Origin: Pyxicephalus adspersus
Lineage: Eukaryota; Chordata; Amphibia; Anura; Pyxicephalidae
Assembly: GCF_032062135.1 (NCBI RefSeq)
Contig: NC_092869.1
Span: forward strand, 42,691,219-42,755,218
Length of the DNA: 64,000 nucleotides
Direction of reading: 5' to 3'
In this document: one piece after another, positions 44,801 through 55,364 of the stretch
Layout: the number at the start of each line of letters is the position of its first letter
Position numbering within the stretch: the first letter of the stretch is position 1
Notes under the pieces: generated by a model
Databases searched by the model: none
What the model was told of the DNA's origin: nothing
Seen by the model: only the letters and a program-made list of their open reading frames with translations
Program-made: the position numbers and the translations under genes

Positions 44801-46818
44801 ATCTGTAGTGTATAGGGGGAGCAGGGACACGTCACCCCACACACTTTCTAATTGCTTTGATCTCTCTTGTTCCCACAGCAGCCGCTTGAGACAACAAAGT
44901 CTGGATGAGTCGGATGAGGGTGGAGGTGAGTGATACTTGGTGTCATCTGGGCAGTGGAGCAACATAGCAACACAAAGTATAGATATTATTCTCATTTCCA
45001 GGGATACATATAGGACAGGGATAACACGGGATAGAGATCCAGGGAGAGGTCAGGGATAACATAAGGGATCGAGATCTGGAAGGAGGACAGGGATAACAGA
45101 GGGCCATATAGATCCGGGGAAGGGACAGGGATAAAACTGGGGTGATAGATCTGGGGGGAAGGGGACAGGGATACCACAGGGGGGGTATAGATCCGGGGAG
45201 AGAACAGAGATTGGGGAATAGTTATCCGAGGAGGGCACAGGGGCCACATAGTTTTGTTATATTCTGACATCTCTAGTAATGTCTCTGTAGATATCCCAGT
45301 GATTCCGGATCTGGAGGAGGTGCAGGAAGAGGATTTAGCTCTGCAGGTTGCTGCACCCCCTAGGTATGACATGTTTATCTTCTTCTTGATTCTGTGTATT
45401 CTCCACCCCTCCTCACACTCGCTGTTCCTTTTCTATGACCTCAGACTCTCTTTTATTGCTGATATAGAATCCCATTCATTGTGTGAATTCTCTTCATTTC
45501 AGTGTCCAAGTAAATCGAGTGATGACCTATAGAGACCTGGATAATGACCTTATGAGACACTCGGCTTTCCAGACCCTGGTGAGCTCCTTATATTCCACTA
45601 ACTGCCAGTGGCCACCCCCTGTGCTGTATATATTGACACTACACACACCCTGCACCCCATATGTTGACACTACATTGCCCCATCAAATAGCCACAACTGC
45701 CACACCATCACTCCCATGTGCCCCACATAATAGCATTAATTACATGCCCCTTATACTGCCAGGACATGACTCCTGTGCCCCACATACTGACAAAGGACAC
45801 CTCCTATGCTCCTTAGAGTGACTTAGACCTCCTATACTGCCATTAGACACCCGTTGTGCCCCATAAGCTGCCAGTAGACACTGCCTGTGCCCCTCATTCT
45901 GCTAATAACCCACCCACACACTTACTGGCACTAGATACCCCCTTTGCTTACATTCATTTATTCATCATGCTGATGATTATTTACCCATAAGAAGGTCCCA
46001 TCTTTACTGGCAGTGAATTTCCCCCAGTAGTGCAATACCCCCTCCGTTGAGAGTACCTTTTGGTGTTATTGTAGTATGGTGGTGTGGTGTCACATGGGTT
46101 GGCGTTCGGATCTTGTGGGTGTTACATAGAGGGGGGCGGTGGGTTCCAGTATCAGATTTAATCTTCTATTATGGCAGAATGCTTGGCTATTTAAGCACTA
46201 AAATATTCTATTTTTAGGATGGAGACATTGATCTGAAACTGCTCACCAAAGTCTTGTCACCAGAAGGGGAAGTCAGAGAGGTGAGGTCACAGGGAATAAT
46301 ATGGACTGGGGGATGAGGAGCCTTAACGGAGGTCCTGGATGATGTTCTTGTGGCTAAGGTCTAAAGAGATGTATGTGGTGGGTTACATACCTGGGGGGGA
46401 GGTGACTGGCAAGGGCTATATTTTGGGAGGAGGTGACTGTGGCAGGGGGGAATTTCTGGATGGAAGGGTGACTGTGACAGGGGCATGTCTGGGGAGGGGG
46501 GNGACTGGCAGGGGGCATGTCTGGGGAGGGGGGTGAGACTGTCATGGGCTATATTTGGGGAGGAGGTGACTGTGGCAGGGGGCAATTTCGGTTGGAGGAG
46601 GTGACTGTGGCAGGTGAGTTGGAGTGGGAACTGTGGGGGGGGGGGTGTGACAATTCTGGGGTAGGTGACAGTATCCTATGGGAACCTTGCCGTAATGTGG
46701 TTTTCCTCTGCAGGACGACGTGCGCTGGGACTGGGATTTGCTTTACACAGAAGTGAGCTCGGAGCTCCTAACAGAGTGGGATTTGGGGAGGACAGAGGAA
46801 GACAATCTGGTCTGCTGA
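41802..46818 (+). CDS. IFT43: Intraflagellar transport protein 43
   Basis: Nine coding exons: 41802-41843, 43540-43623, 43947-44005, 44122-44154, 44879-44925, 45291-45363, 45503-45578, 46218-46280, 46714-46818. They join to 193 residues (human about 208). IFT43 is a subunit of the IFT-A complex, binding IFT121 and serving retrograde transport and entry of membrane proteins into cilia. Seen: [10 protein letters not shown] at the start, RMGRRAR, the basic/acidic linker, then the conserved core [53 protein letters not shown] and [19 protein letters not shown]. Exon 1 fits only if its intron begins with GC (GGG|GCAAGT); a GT two codons later breaks the frame. Intron 1 holds a large tandem duplication. 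In human TGFB3 separates this gene from TTLL5; here it does not. Confidence 0.95.
41860..43200. repeat. Tandem duplication (about 775-bp period) in IFT43 intron 1
   Basis: Two copies, about 41860-42475 and 42480-43200. Each has a TATATACAGAGACCCCCC array, then GAAGCTAACAAATGTACTCA, GGTTAGTACATAATGAATAG, CTGCTTCATCAGGAGTTCAT and GTGGACGATTTGTTTTACCC in the same order. Copy 2 lacks about 60 bases near the end. The ACGCGTTTCTCAG next to CTTCATCAGG is a pattern often seen in frog repeats. Confidence 0.9.
43228..43490. mobile_element. Two LINE/SINE tail fragments in IFT43 intron 1
   Basis: At 43228-43315 an ATT run is followed by TTGTATAGCACCAACATATT and GCAGCGCTGTAT. At 43425-43485 TTTATATAGCGGTGACATAT is followed by ACAGCGCTGTACAAAG. 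Both are minus-strand tails of the L2/SINE family. Confidence 0.75.
44300..44835. repeat. 45-bp minisatellite in IFT43 intron 4, with gap
   Basis: Units of 45 bp with ACATCTGTAGTGTATAGGGG and GAGCAGGGACACGTCACC. N gap 44636-44727 lies inside. The unit is a multiple of 3, so ORFs cross it. Confidence 0.93.
44636..44727. other. Assembly gap
   Basis: Run of N inside the 45-bp array. A single further N lies at 46502. Confidence 0.99.
45000..45245. repeat. Degenerate G-rich repeat in IFT43 intron 5
   Basis: About five units with ATAGATCCGGGGAAGGGACA and GGGATAACA. Confidence 0.75.
46375..46650. repeat. G-rich minisatellite in IFT43 intron 8
   Basis: Units of about 40 bp with GGGGAGGAGGTGACTGTGGC and AGGGGGCA. 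Many GGG runs on the plus strand make G-quadruplexes possible. Confidence 0.85.
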
Positions 46819-46847
46819 CAGAACCATTTCTTTTTTTGTACATCTTT

Positions 46848-46853
46848 AATAAA
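46848..46853 (+). terminator. IFT43: IFT43 poly(A) signal AATAAA
   Basis: AATAAA 29 bases after the IFT43 stop codon, so the 3' UTR is very short. Confidence 0.88.
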
Positions 46854-47544
46854 GTTTCTATTTTATGTCTGTAAAAAGTATTGGCTGAAACTTGTAATAT
46901 TTGTCATCAGCTCTTCTCTGCCCTGACTTGAATGCCCTCCTGCTGGTTTCAGGCAGAAGGTGTCTGCAAAGGGTAAGGGGGGAAGCGGAGTAATGGTGGG
47001 AGGTCATAGCTGTGCCAGGGACAGAAGACATCTGCCAGGGACAGTCAGCACAGCTTGATGAGGGTCAGTAGGTCAAGGGCCAGAAACTGGGGAACAGATG
47101 GTGTGGGGGTCATGCTGACTTCCCTGACAGGCAGTGTACTAGTGCCAGACTGGATCCCCAGTAGATGTAAAGAGAGCGATGTATGGGCTGGGTAGATCTG
47201 GGTGACCATCCTGCTGACCTGCAGATGTACTGCTGCCATGTTGAATCCTGCAATGCTGCTTGGCAGGGTCACTTATCACAGGAAAGGGGGGGAACTCCTA
47301 TTGTATTCAGGCTGTGTCCCTGGATTTATTAGCCCCCTCCCTTCCATATTCATCCACTTCTGCCTCCTCCCCCTAATATAAGCTGGTGGACGAGATTTTC
47401 CGATGAGATTACATCCTCTGATCTTATCTGGTGGCTCTGCTGCTCTTATTAGCCTATGATAATTAGCATGTGATGACAACCTCAAGTGCAGCTAATGATG
47501 CTGAGGAATGTAAGCGGCTTGTTCTTCCGAGACCTCACTGTGCA

Positions 47545-47830
47545 CTTTGCAGACACGGGACCCCCAAACTGTGCTAGCTGCACCATGGGACACTAAACTG
47601 TGCATACTGAAGACCTGGGACCGCACAATGTTTAAACAAAGGGCCCCCACACTGTGCGCTGTGCAGCCACGGGACCCCCAAACTGTGCTAGCTGCAACGT
47701 GGGACACCGAACTGTGCATATTGAAGACCTGGGACCCCACACTGTGCATGCAGCAGACATGGGATTGCTTTACGTAGGCATGAACCTCCGACTTTGTCAT
47801 ACTTGGACTCAGGACCCCGCTCTGCGCTTT
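47545..47830. repeat. Degenerate repeat in the IFT43-ESRRB spacer
   Basis: Units with CTGTGCTAGCTGCA, GGGACACTAAACTGTGCAT and GAAGACCTGGGACCCC. 46900-47540 and 47840-48700 show no gene. Confidence 0.7.
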
Positions 47831-48739
47831 CTGCAGATGTGGGATCTTGGAGTTTTTCACCATCCACACCTCCATGTTACTTCTACACGTATTTGGGTGG
47901 GGGCCTCTCACAGCCTAATGAACATAGATCTAGTAGGTGATGAGAATTCAGTGGATTCCTACATCCTGCCATCACTCTCCAAATATTCCTGCAATATATC
48001 CTGTGAATTTGGGAATGTTGTCACTGCAATATGTTAGGAAACATGGAGCTTAGGCCACAGAAATGGATGTATGGCAACCCAAGAGTGGAGGAAAAGCCCC
48101 TAAACCTTAATTCTCAACAGAGGTCCTTATCCATTTTGTACATGGAGCCCATTGCTCCCTGCTGAGCTATACGTATTATTTACTAATAATGGAGAGTGTA
48201 GATTTTATATGCTGACTCCCATTTGTGCCTCTCAGTGCCCCCTAATACTGGGTGATGCCCCTGGGATGGCAGTGAGCAGGTTGGGCATTTTGCTGTGAGG
48301 CGCACACATTCCCCGGGCTGTGCTGACAGGATGCAGCTCGCAGGTCTGTCACCGGCGGATGTGGCTCCGGAACCCACAGCTTCAGTTACAGCCTATCACC
48401 AGTACCTGTCTGCACCATCCTGCAGGTGTGTGATGGGGGAGGAGCGGAAATCCGAAATATTTATCCAGCTGGGGATCACTCCAGCATCTTCCATATCTTA
48501 TCTTTACCTGGGGGCTGAATAGACCTCCAGGGTTGTTTTTTTCTGGCCCTAGGACAGCAGAGATTTAGGTGGAAAGATTTTAATTTGTCATTAAAGTGTT
48601 CTATAAATTTCCGGTAATGGAATTTATGGGACCCCAAAAAAAGGAAAAGTATATATTTAATTTTAGCAGTCCTTAGATGGGGTGGCTGCTTTGTTTTCTT
48701 TTTGCCTTTTTTTAATTGGTGAACCTGCCTGTAACACTT

Positions 48740-48807
48740 CCTGTCCTAAGGTGACAACACTCACTGTACAGTATGTTAGAGGAGCAGTGTTGTCACCCTA
48801 GGACAGG
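48740..48807. repeat. 22-bp stem hairpin, probable MITE core
   Basis: The left arm 48740-48761 and right arm 48786-48807 are inverted repeats with 21 of 22 bases paired; the loop is 24 bases. The arms hold GGTGACAACACT and AGTGTTGTCACC. Copy number elsewhere is unknown. 48820-49740 shows no gene. Confidence 0.85.
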
Positions 48808-49744
48808 ACTATAGGACACATTCTCCTCTACTCCATAGGAATGTATTCTGCAATCTTTAGAGATAACTGGAACAATACAGTTCAGCAGATTGGGCAGGAA
48901 GGTAATCATCCTGCAAGCTTTCCGGCAGGATCAACCAGTGTTATTATTCACATATCAAAGAGATTAGGCCAAAGAAGTTGATTGGTTGTGTTTTTACATT
49001 TTTACTGACTTTCCTTTTACCTGTAAATGATGAGACTTGTGGGAAGAGCCAGGGTCAGCTGTCTAGGTATGGAGGATAGAGAAGGTACAACCGGAACAAG
49101 AATTCCTCTTATTCCATTATCCACAATGGACGACAAAAAAGCAGGGAGGATCCGGATGTGCAAATATGATCCAATCAGCTTCAGCCACCAGAGACGTCCA
49201 GCTCTTCCCTGCTTAGGAAGTCATTATATGTAATGGATACTCAATGGAGAGAGTCCTCAAAGGCCGGCTTATTGAGAGGAATGTAAAAGTGATTGGATGA
49301 AGTCCTCCATGTCCTTTGGTTACTTCTCCACCCGGAAGCTTTGGCTCATGTAGGGTAAACCGGGGGTAGGACAAATGACTGGACACACCTTATATATAGT
49401 GTGTCTAGAGAGGGGCAAGGCAAGGAGCTGATCTAGTGGCAGAATTGGCCTGACCAATGATGGAGGGGGAGTAATATGTAGGAGGATAATATGGAGCCTT
49501 GTGTATGGTCCAGGCCTTGCCATTCATGTATATATCTCCAGGCCCCAAAGCTGGGTGTGGTAGAGCCACATACAGTCCCCAGGGCCAGACCACACCACGC
49601 TGGAGCCCCCATTGGAGTCTGTAGCAGCTTGTTTATTATGGTAAAAGATGCACTGACCAGAGGCTGATACTATACCGAACCCAGCACCCTGCAAGGAGGA
49701 TCCCATCAGCCATTAGACTGATGCCAATGGAGGCCATGATCCCA

Positions 49745-50490
49745 CACCAGTGGATGTAACAGTGTTAGGGGTGAGGGACTGATCAGTAGGTGGCACAGTG
49801 TGTGTGAGGGGTTGATCAGTGAATGGCACAGTGTGGGGGGTGAGGGGTTAATCAGTGGATGGCACAGTGTTTGGGGTTAATCAGTGGATGGCACAGTGTT
49901 GGGGGTGAGGGGTTAATCAGTGGATGGCATAGTGTTGGGGGTGAGGGATTGATCAATGGATGGCACAGTGTGTGTGTGTGGGGGGGGTTGAGGGGTTGAT
50001 CAGTGAATGGCACAGTGTGGGGGGTGAGGAGTTAATCAGTGAATGGCACAGTGTGGGGGGTAAGGAGTTAATCAGTTGATGGCACAGTGTGTGTGTGTGG
50101 TGGGGGGTGAGGAGTTGATCAGTGAATGGCACAGTGTGGGGGGTAAGGAGTTAATCAGTTGATGGCACAGTGTTTGGGGTTAATCAGTGGATGGCACAGT
50201 GTGGGGGGTAAGGAGTTAATCAGTTGATGGCACAGTGTGTGTGTGTGGGGGGGGTTGAGGGGTTGATCAGTGAATGGCACAGTGTGGGGGGTGAGGAGTT
50301 AATCAGTGAATGGCACAGTGTGGGGGGTAAGGAGTTAATCAGTTGATGGCACAGTGTGGGGGGTAAGGAGTTAATCAGTTGATGGCACAGTGTGGGGGGT
50401 AAGGAGTTAATCAGTTGATGGCACAGTGTTTGGGGTTAACCAGTGGATGGCACAGTGTTGGGGGTGAGGGGTTAATCAGTGTATGGTTGG
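49745..50490. repeat. About 36-bp minisatellite before ESRRB
   Basis: About 20 units with GATGGCACAGTGTGGGGGGT and GAGGAGTTAATCAGT. Some units are grouped in larger repeats (CAGTGTGTGTGTGTGGGGGG recurs). Confidence 0.92.
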
Positions 50491-50759
50491 CTGCTTCTTG
50501 CCTGGTAATGGACGCAGGGCTGTCCAGTGCTTTCAGCTAAAAGCTTCTTTTCCAGATGTGGCTCCCAGTATAAATGTATCTAAGTCCCAGAAGTGATAGA
50601 CAATGGCCCTGGTCAGGCCCCCTGGGGCCATTTTTTGTCCAAACACAACTTCACCATTAGAAGGATGAAGTGTGTATGACAGCAACACATTGCGGTACCA
50701 CTACCACCTTACCTCCCATACACTGACCTCCGATCCATTCCAGACCAGCGTCCTGTGCA

Positions 50760-51130
50760 AACTCGTGTGAATCATGAGCTGCTTGTGTGCTCCCCATCTG
50801 TGTACTCTCTATGTACCACCCATGGGCTCCCTGTGTACTATCTCATGTACTCCCCATGTACTGCCTATGTACCACTTGTGTATCCCCCCATGCACCACCA
50901 ATGTAACACCTGTGTACTGCCCATGTACCACTCCTGTACTCCCCATGTATCGCCTACATACCACCTGTGTACCCCCCAGGTAGCACCTATGTTCTCCCCA
51001 TGTACCAGTCCTGTCTGCCCCCTGTACCATCTGTGTACTCCCCATTTACCGCCCATGTAACACCTGTATACCCCCCATGTACCACCTGTGTGCTCCCCAT
51101 GTCCACTCCATGTACAGCCATCCTCAGACT
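50760..51130. repeat. Degenerate repeat upstream of ESRRB
   Basis: Loose units of about 30 bp with CATGTACCACCTGTGTACTC and CCCCATGTA. The Cys/Tyr/Pro-rich ORFs here are repeat translation. Confidence 0.8.
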
Positions 51131-51989
51131 GTCCCAATACAAACTTTCTTGCCAACATTGAAATCAACCTCCCCCCCCCCCCCTCTATAATTTACAGCTG
51201 TGTGTATATGAGAGTGTAAGCTCTGTGGCCAAGTCCGCTGTCAGGTCCATGTGTTTAATATTCTTTTTGTGTCCATAATACACCCCCTCCCCCAACCCTC
51301 TGGGGTATCCTCAGTGTGTGCAGCATTGTGGAAGATCGGTGAATCCATCACTTTCTACTCTCTACGGACCCCCCTTCCCTCTCCTCCATCAACTGCTCTG
51401 TTCACAGTTCATGTCACCTGTCAGAGCTCCTCTGAGCCCAGCCCCCTTCTCACTCCAACAGCCAATAGGATCGGATCCTGAATTTATCAGATTTCTCTGC
51501 CCACAATTCCGAGTTTATCTCACTTCTCAGCAGAACACACAGATACCTGTCTGACCTCCATCCCAACAACAGAGATCCTACATTCCACCATATACCTGTC
51601 TGACCTCCAGAGAGGTCCTCTACTCCAACAAATACCTGGCTGACCTCCACAGAGATTCTCCAACAGAGGTCCTACAACAGAGATCCTCAATCCACCACAT
51701 ACCCTGGTTACTGCATTTCATAATCTAAGGTAAGAAATACAATTATCATATCTGGATTACACCCCAAATTACTTTCCATCATTCTCTGCATCCCAACTTC
51801 TTTGCTTCTTCCTTGTACCCCCAAAATATTCCCTATACCCCAATTCCTGCACAGACCCTGATGTCTCAAGAAGGTTCCTTCGCTCCAATCACAACGTCAT
51901 TGTATTCCTACACCTGACATACAGGGCCTGCACCCCAAATTTTGGCATCACAATCTAAAGAGGTTCCCTGCACCGCTTAGGGGTACCTG

Positions 51990-52435
51990 CCAGTACTCCG
52001 TTCCACCCTTCCCCAAGTACACTGCTCATCATTCCCTGCTCCCCCTAGATATACACCCCTATCATCCTCTGCCCACTCCCAAGGTACCCCCTTATCATTC
52101 TCTGTTACCCCTAGGTAACCCCTATGATCTTCTCCCTCCCTTCCCTAGTCACACTGCTTATCATTCCCTGCTCCCCCCAGATATACCCCCTATCATCCTC
52201 GGCCCATTCCCCAGGTACCCCCTTATCGTTCTGTGTTACCCCTAGGTAACCCCCTATGATCCTCTGCCTCCCTTCCCCAGTCACACTGCTTATCATTGCT
52301 TGTTCCCCCCAGATACACCCCCTATTCATCTTCTGCTCACTCCCCAGGTACCCCTCTTATCACTCCCTGCTCCCCCCAGGTACACCCCTTATCTTCCTCT
52401 ACCCTCTCCTTATCATTCCCTGCACCCCTCATATT
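51990..52435. repeat. C-rich minisatellite just upstream of the first ESRRB coding exon
   Basis: Units with GGTACCCCCTTATCATTC and TCACACTGCTTATCATTCCC, about 120-bp higher-order period (52020-52140 against 52145-52270). Confidence 0.85.
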
Positions 52436-52511
52436 CTCCCCAACTACCTAACCCCCTACTGTTTGACTGTCTCCTCTATTCAGTTCCTCTCTGGCTGGAG
52501 GCAATTGCAGA

Positions 52512-55326
52512 ATGGACGGAGCAGAAGACCCCAGTGCAGATTCTGAACATTACCACAACCAGTAAGTGACCAAGACAAAAGGTGACGGGGCTTTTTCGGT
52601 GGTGGAGGGTATGTGGGCAGAGAGCTTGTCTGTCTGTATGTAGATGTGCCTAATTATAGGTAGGTAGGTGTAAATATTTAGGTGGCTTTGTACCTTTTTA
52701 TGTAAATTGATGTTTATGTCTTGGAAGGTGTTTATACCTCTAGGTAGGTTGATGAATATCTCCAGGTAGGTGTTTATTTGTCAGTAGGTTGGTGTGTATC
52801 TCTAGGAACGTTGGTGTATATTACAAGTAGGTGTTTATCTTTAAGTAGCTATGCACATCTATGTATTAGGTGTATATCTCTAGGTAGGTAAGTGTGTATC
52901 TTTAGGTAAATCAGTATATATCTATAGTTAGATTGTATATATACCCAGATAGGTGTATATACCGAGGTTTGCAGGTGTATATCTGCACCTAGGTGTGTAT
53001 CTCATGATAGATAGGAGTAGTGTATTTCTCCAAGTAGGTATGTAAATATCTCCAGGTAGCTGGTGTACATCTCAAGGTGTATCTCTAGGTAGGTGGGTGT
53101 ATATCTCTATGTTGGTGTATTTCCACAGGTAGGTGTACATCTCTAAAAAGGTGGGTTTATCTCCCCAGGTAGGTGTGTATCTCTAGGTTTTTCTGTATAT
53201 ATTAAATATAAGGTGTATATTTGTAGGCAGGCACCGTGTAGATCTCCTCCACTGACCCCACATATGGGGGCATGGCTCAGTATTTGGTGACACGGAGGTC
53301 AGGCCCTATGTACATTGATCCATGTTCTTCATATTTCGACCTGAACACACCTAGAAACCAGCTCTGTATAATGCCGGCTCATATGTATGGCATCGGCAAC
53401 TGGTCAAGGGCTCCATCTGTACAGCCCAGTAGAGATGGCACCTAACACACTTCTGCCCCCTTCAGGGCAGATCTCTATAGGCCACTGATGTGGAGGGGTG
53501 AGAAGGCTGTTGTCACATGATCTTGCTGTCCCTCTTTTAGGCTCCTGCTCTGGATGACCTCCAATGATCGTCCTCTGACCTCCGGCTGCTTTCTTAAGCA
53601 AGAGACCTCCAGCCCGTGCCCCATGGTGGCCTCACTGACCCACCACAGTCCCTGCGCCTCTTCTGACTCCAGCGCCAGCTTTGGCCTCTCATTGAGCAGT
53701 TTAGATTCCCCTCCAGGGTGTGGAGGCCGCAGACAATATGAAGGCTCCGGAAAGATGGGGACCTCTACCAAAAGTGAATTCCCACTGACTGTGGGCCCCA
53801 AGCGCCTGTGCCTGGTGTGTGGTGACGTGGCCTCCGGTTATCATTATGGTGTGGCATCGTGTGAAGCCTGCAAAGCTTTTTTCAAACGTACCATCCAAGG
53901 TAATGAGACGAGGGTAGGAGGGGTGTAACTATGGAGGGTGGGAATCAATTCTTAGCAACCACCAGCACTGGGACAGCTGAAACCTGGTTGGACTGGGACA
54001 TGACTGGTGGGGTTCGGATCTGATTGGTTGGATTGGAACCTGACTGGTGGGGTTGGGACCTGACTGGTGGGGTTGGGACCTGACTGGTGGGGTTGGGACC
54101 TGACTGGTGGGGTTGGGACCTGACTGGTGTGGTTGGGACCTGACTGGTGGGGTTGGGATCTGATTGGTTGGATTAGGACCTGATCGGTGGTGTTGGGACC
54201 TGGTTGGTTCCCAGTCTGCCCAGTGACTGTAAATGTTTCTGTCTATGGTCGTACTTGTCATATAGATGTTGTTCTGTTCAATCTCCACGCAGGAAACATC
54301 GAGTACAGCTGTCCGGCCTCCAAGCAGTGTGAAATCACCAAGCGGAGGAGGAAATCCTGCCAGTCCTGCCGATTTGCTAAATGTCTGAAGGTCGGGATGC
54401 TAAGAGAAGGTGAGGAGCATCTGCCAATCATTTCCAAGAAAGATGCTGAATAGTCCACTTGTCAAAAAGTAGAGGGTAAACTGACAGATTCATATGGCCC
54501 CATGTTGGTGTGTTCCTGCCACATCCAGCGACCTTCTTATAGGAAGTCCCAGCCATCCAATGTGTCATCATACAGAAAAATTTATTCTTTCCAGGGGTCA
54601 GACTTGACCGTGTACGAGGAGGGCGGCAAAAATACAAGAGGCGCCAGGACCCTGAGGACATCGACTTTCCCAGACCAATAATACCCCCAGGTCATAAGAA
54701 ACCATGTAAGAACCATTAACCTGCTGCAGGTTGGAGGGATAGAGAGGCTGGCACTGCGGGTAAGAGAAAAAGGGAGGCCTGCACTGTGGGTAAGAGGAAA
54801 AGAGAGGCCAATACTGCTGGTGAAAGGGATAAGGAGGCTGGCATTGGGGGTGAGGCCGGCATTGGGGGTAAGAGGGATAGAGGGGCTGGCACTGGGGGAG
54901 AGAGGGATGGAGGGGTTGGCACTGGTGGAGAGAGGGATAAGGAGGCCGGCACTGCGGGTGAGAGGGATAGAGAGGCTGGAACTGCGGGTGAGAGGGATAG
55001 GGAGGTTTTGCCTTGCTCCTCACATCATGTCCTGATTCCAGACACAAGGATGAGGATGGTTTCCCACCTTCTACTAGCTGAGCCGGAGAAGATATTTGCC
55101 ATGGCAGATTCCACCATTCCCGACACCGAAATCACTGTGCTGAGCACACTGTGTGACCTCACTGACCGCCAGCTCGTCATGACCATTGGATGGGCCAAAC
55201 ACATTCCAGGTCAGACCCTGTTCATTTCCACGCTCCTCATACACTAATACTACCCCACATTTGTTGGTTTCACCCCCAATTCCCTGATAACCCCCTTATC
55301 CACTTATACTGCCCTTATTTACCAAT

Positions 55327-55364
<38 letters not shown>

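Noticed and set aside
44300..44835. Regular repeats resembling a CRISPR array
   Set aside because: Units are contiguous without unique spacers and lie in an intron of a vertebrate gene; this is a minisatellite.
49027..49233. 68-codon plus-strand ORF (MMRLVGRARVSCLGMEDREG)
   Set aside because: No recognisable motif, no splice context and no homologous neighbour; length is within chance.
46860..52500. Search for GPATCH2L between IFT43 and ESRRB
   Set aside because: No G-patch motif was visible; the spacer contains minisatellites and a hairpin.
54598..55247. Repeat-rich ORFs on both strands across ESRRB intron 4
   Set aside because: They are the 30-bp minisatellite plus the shadow of the receptor exons.
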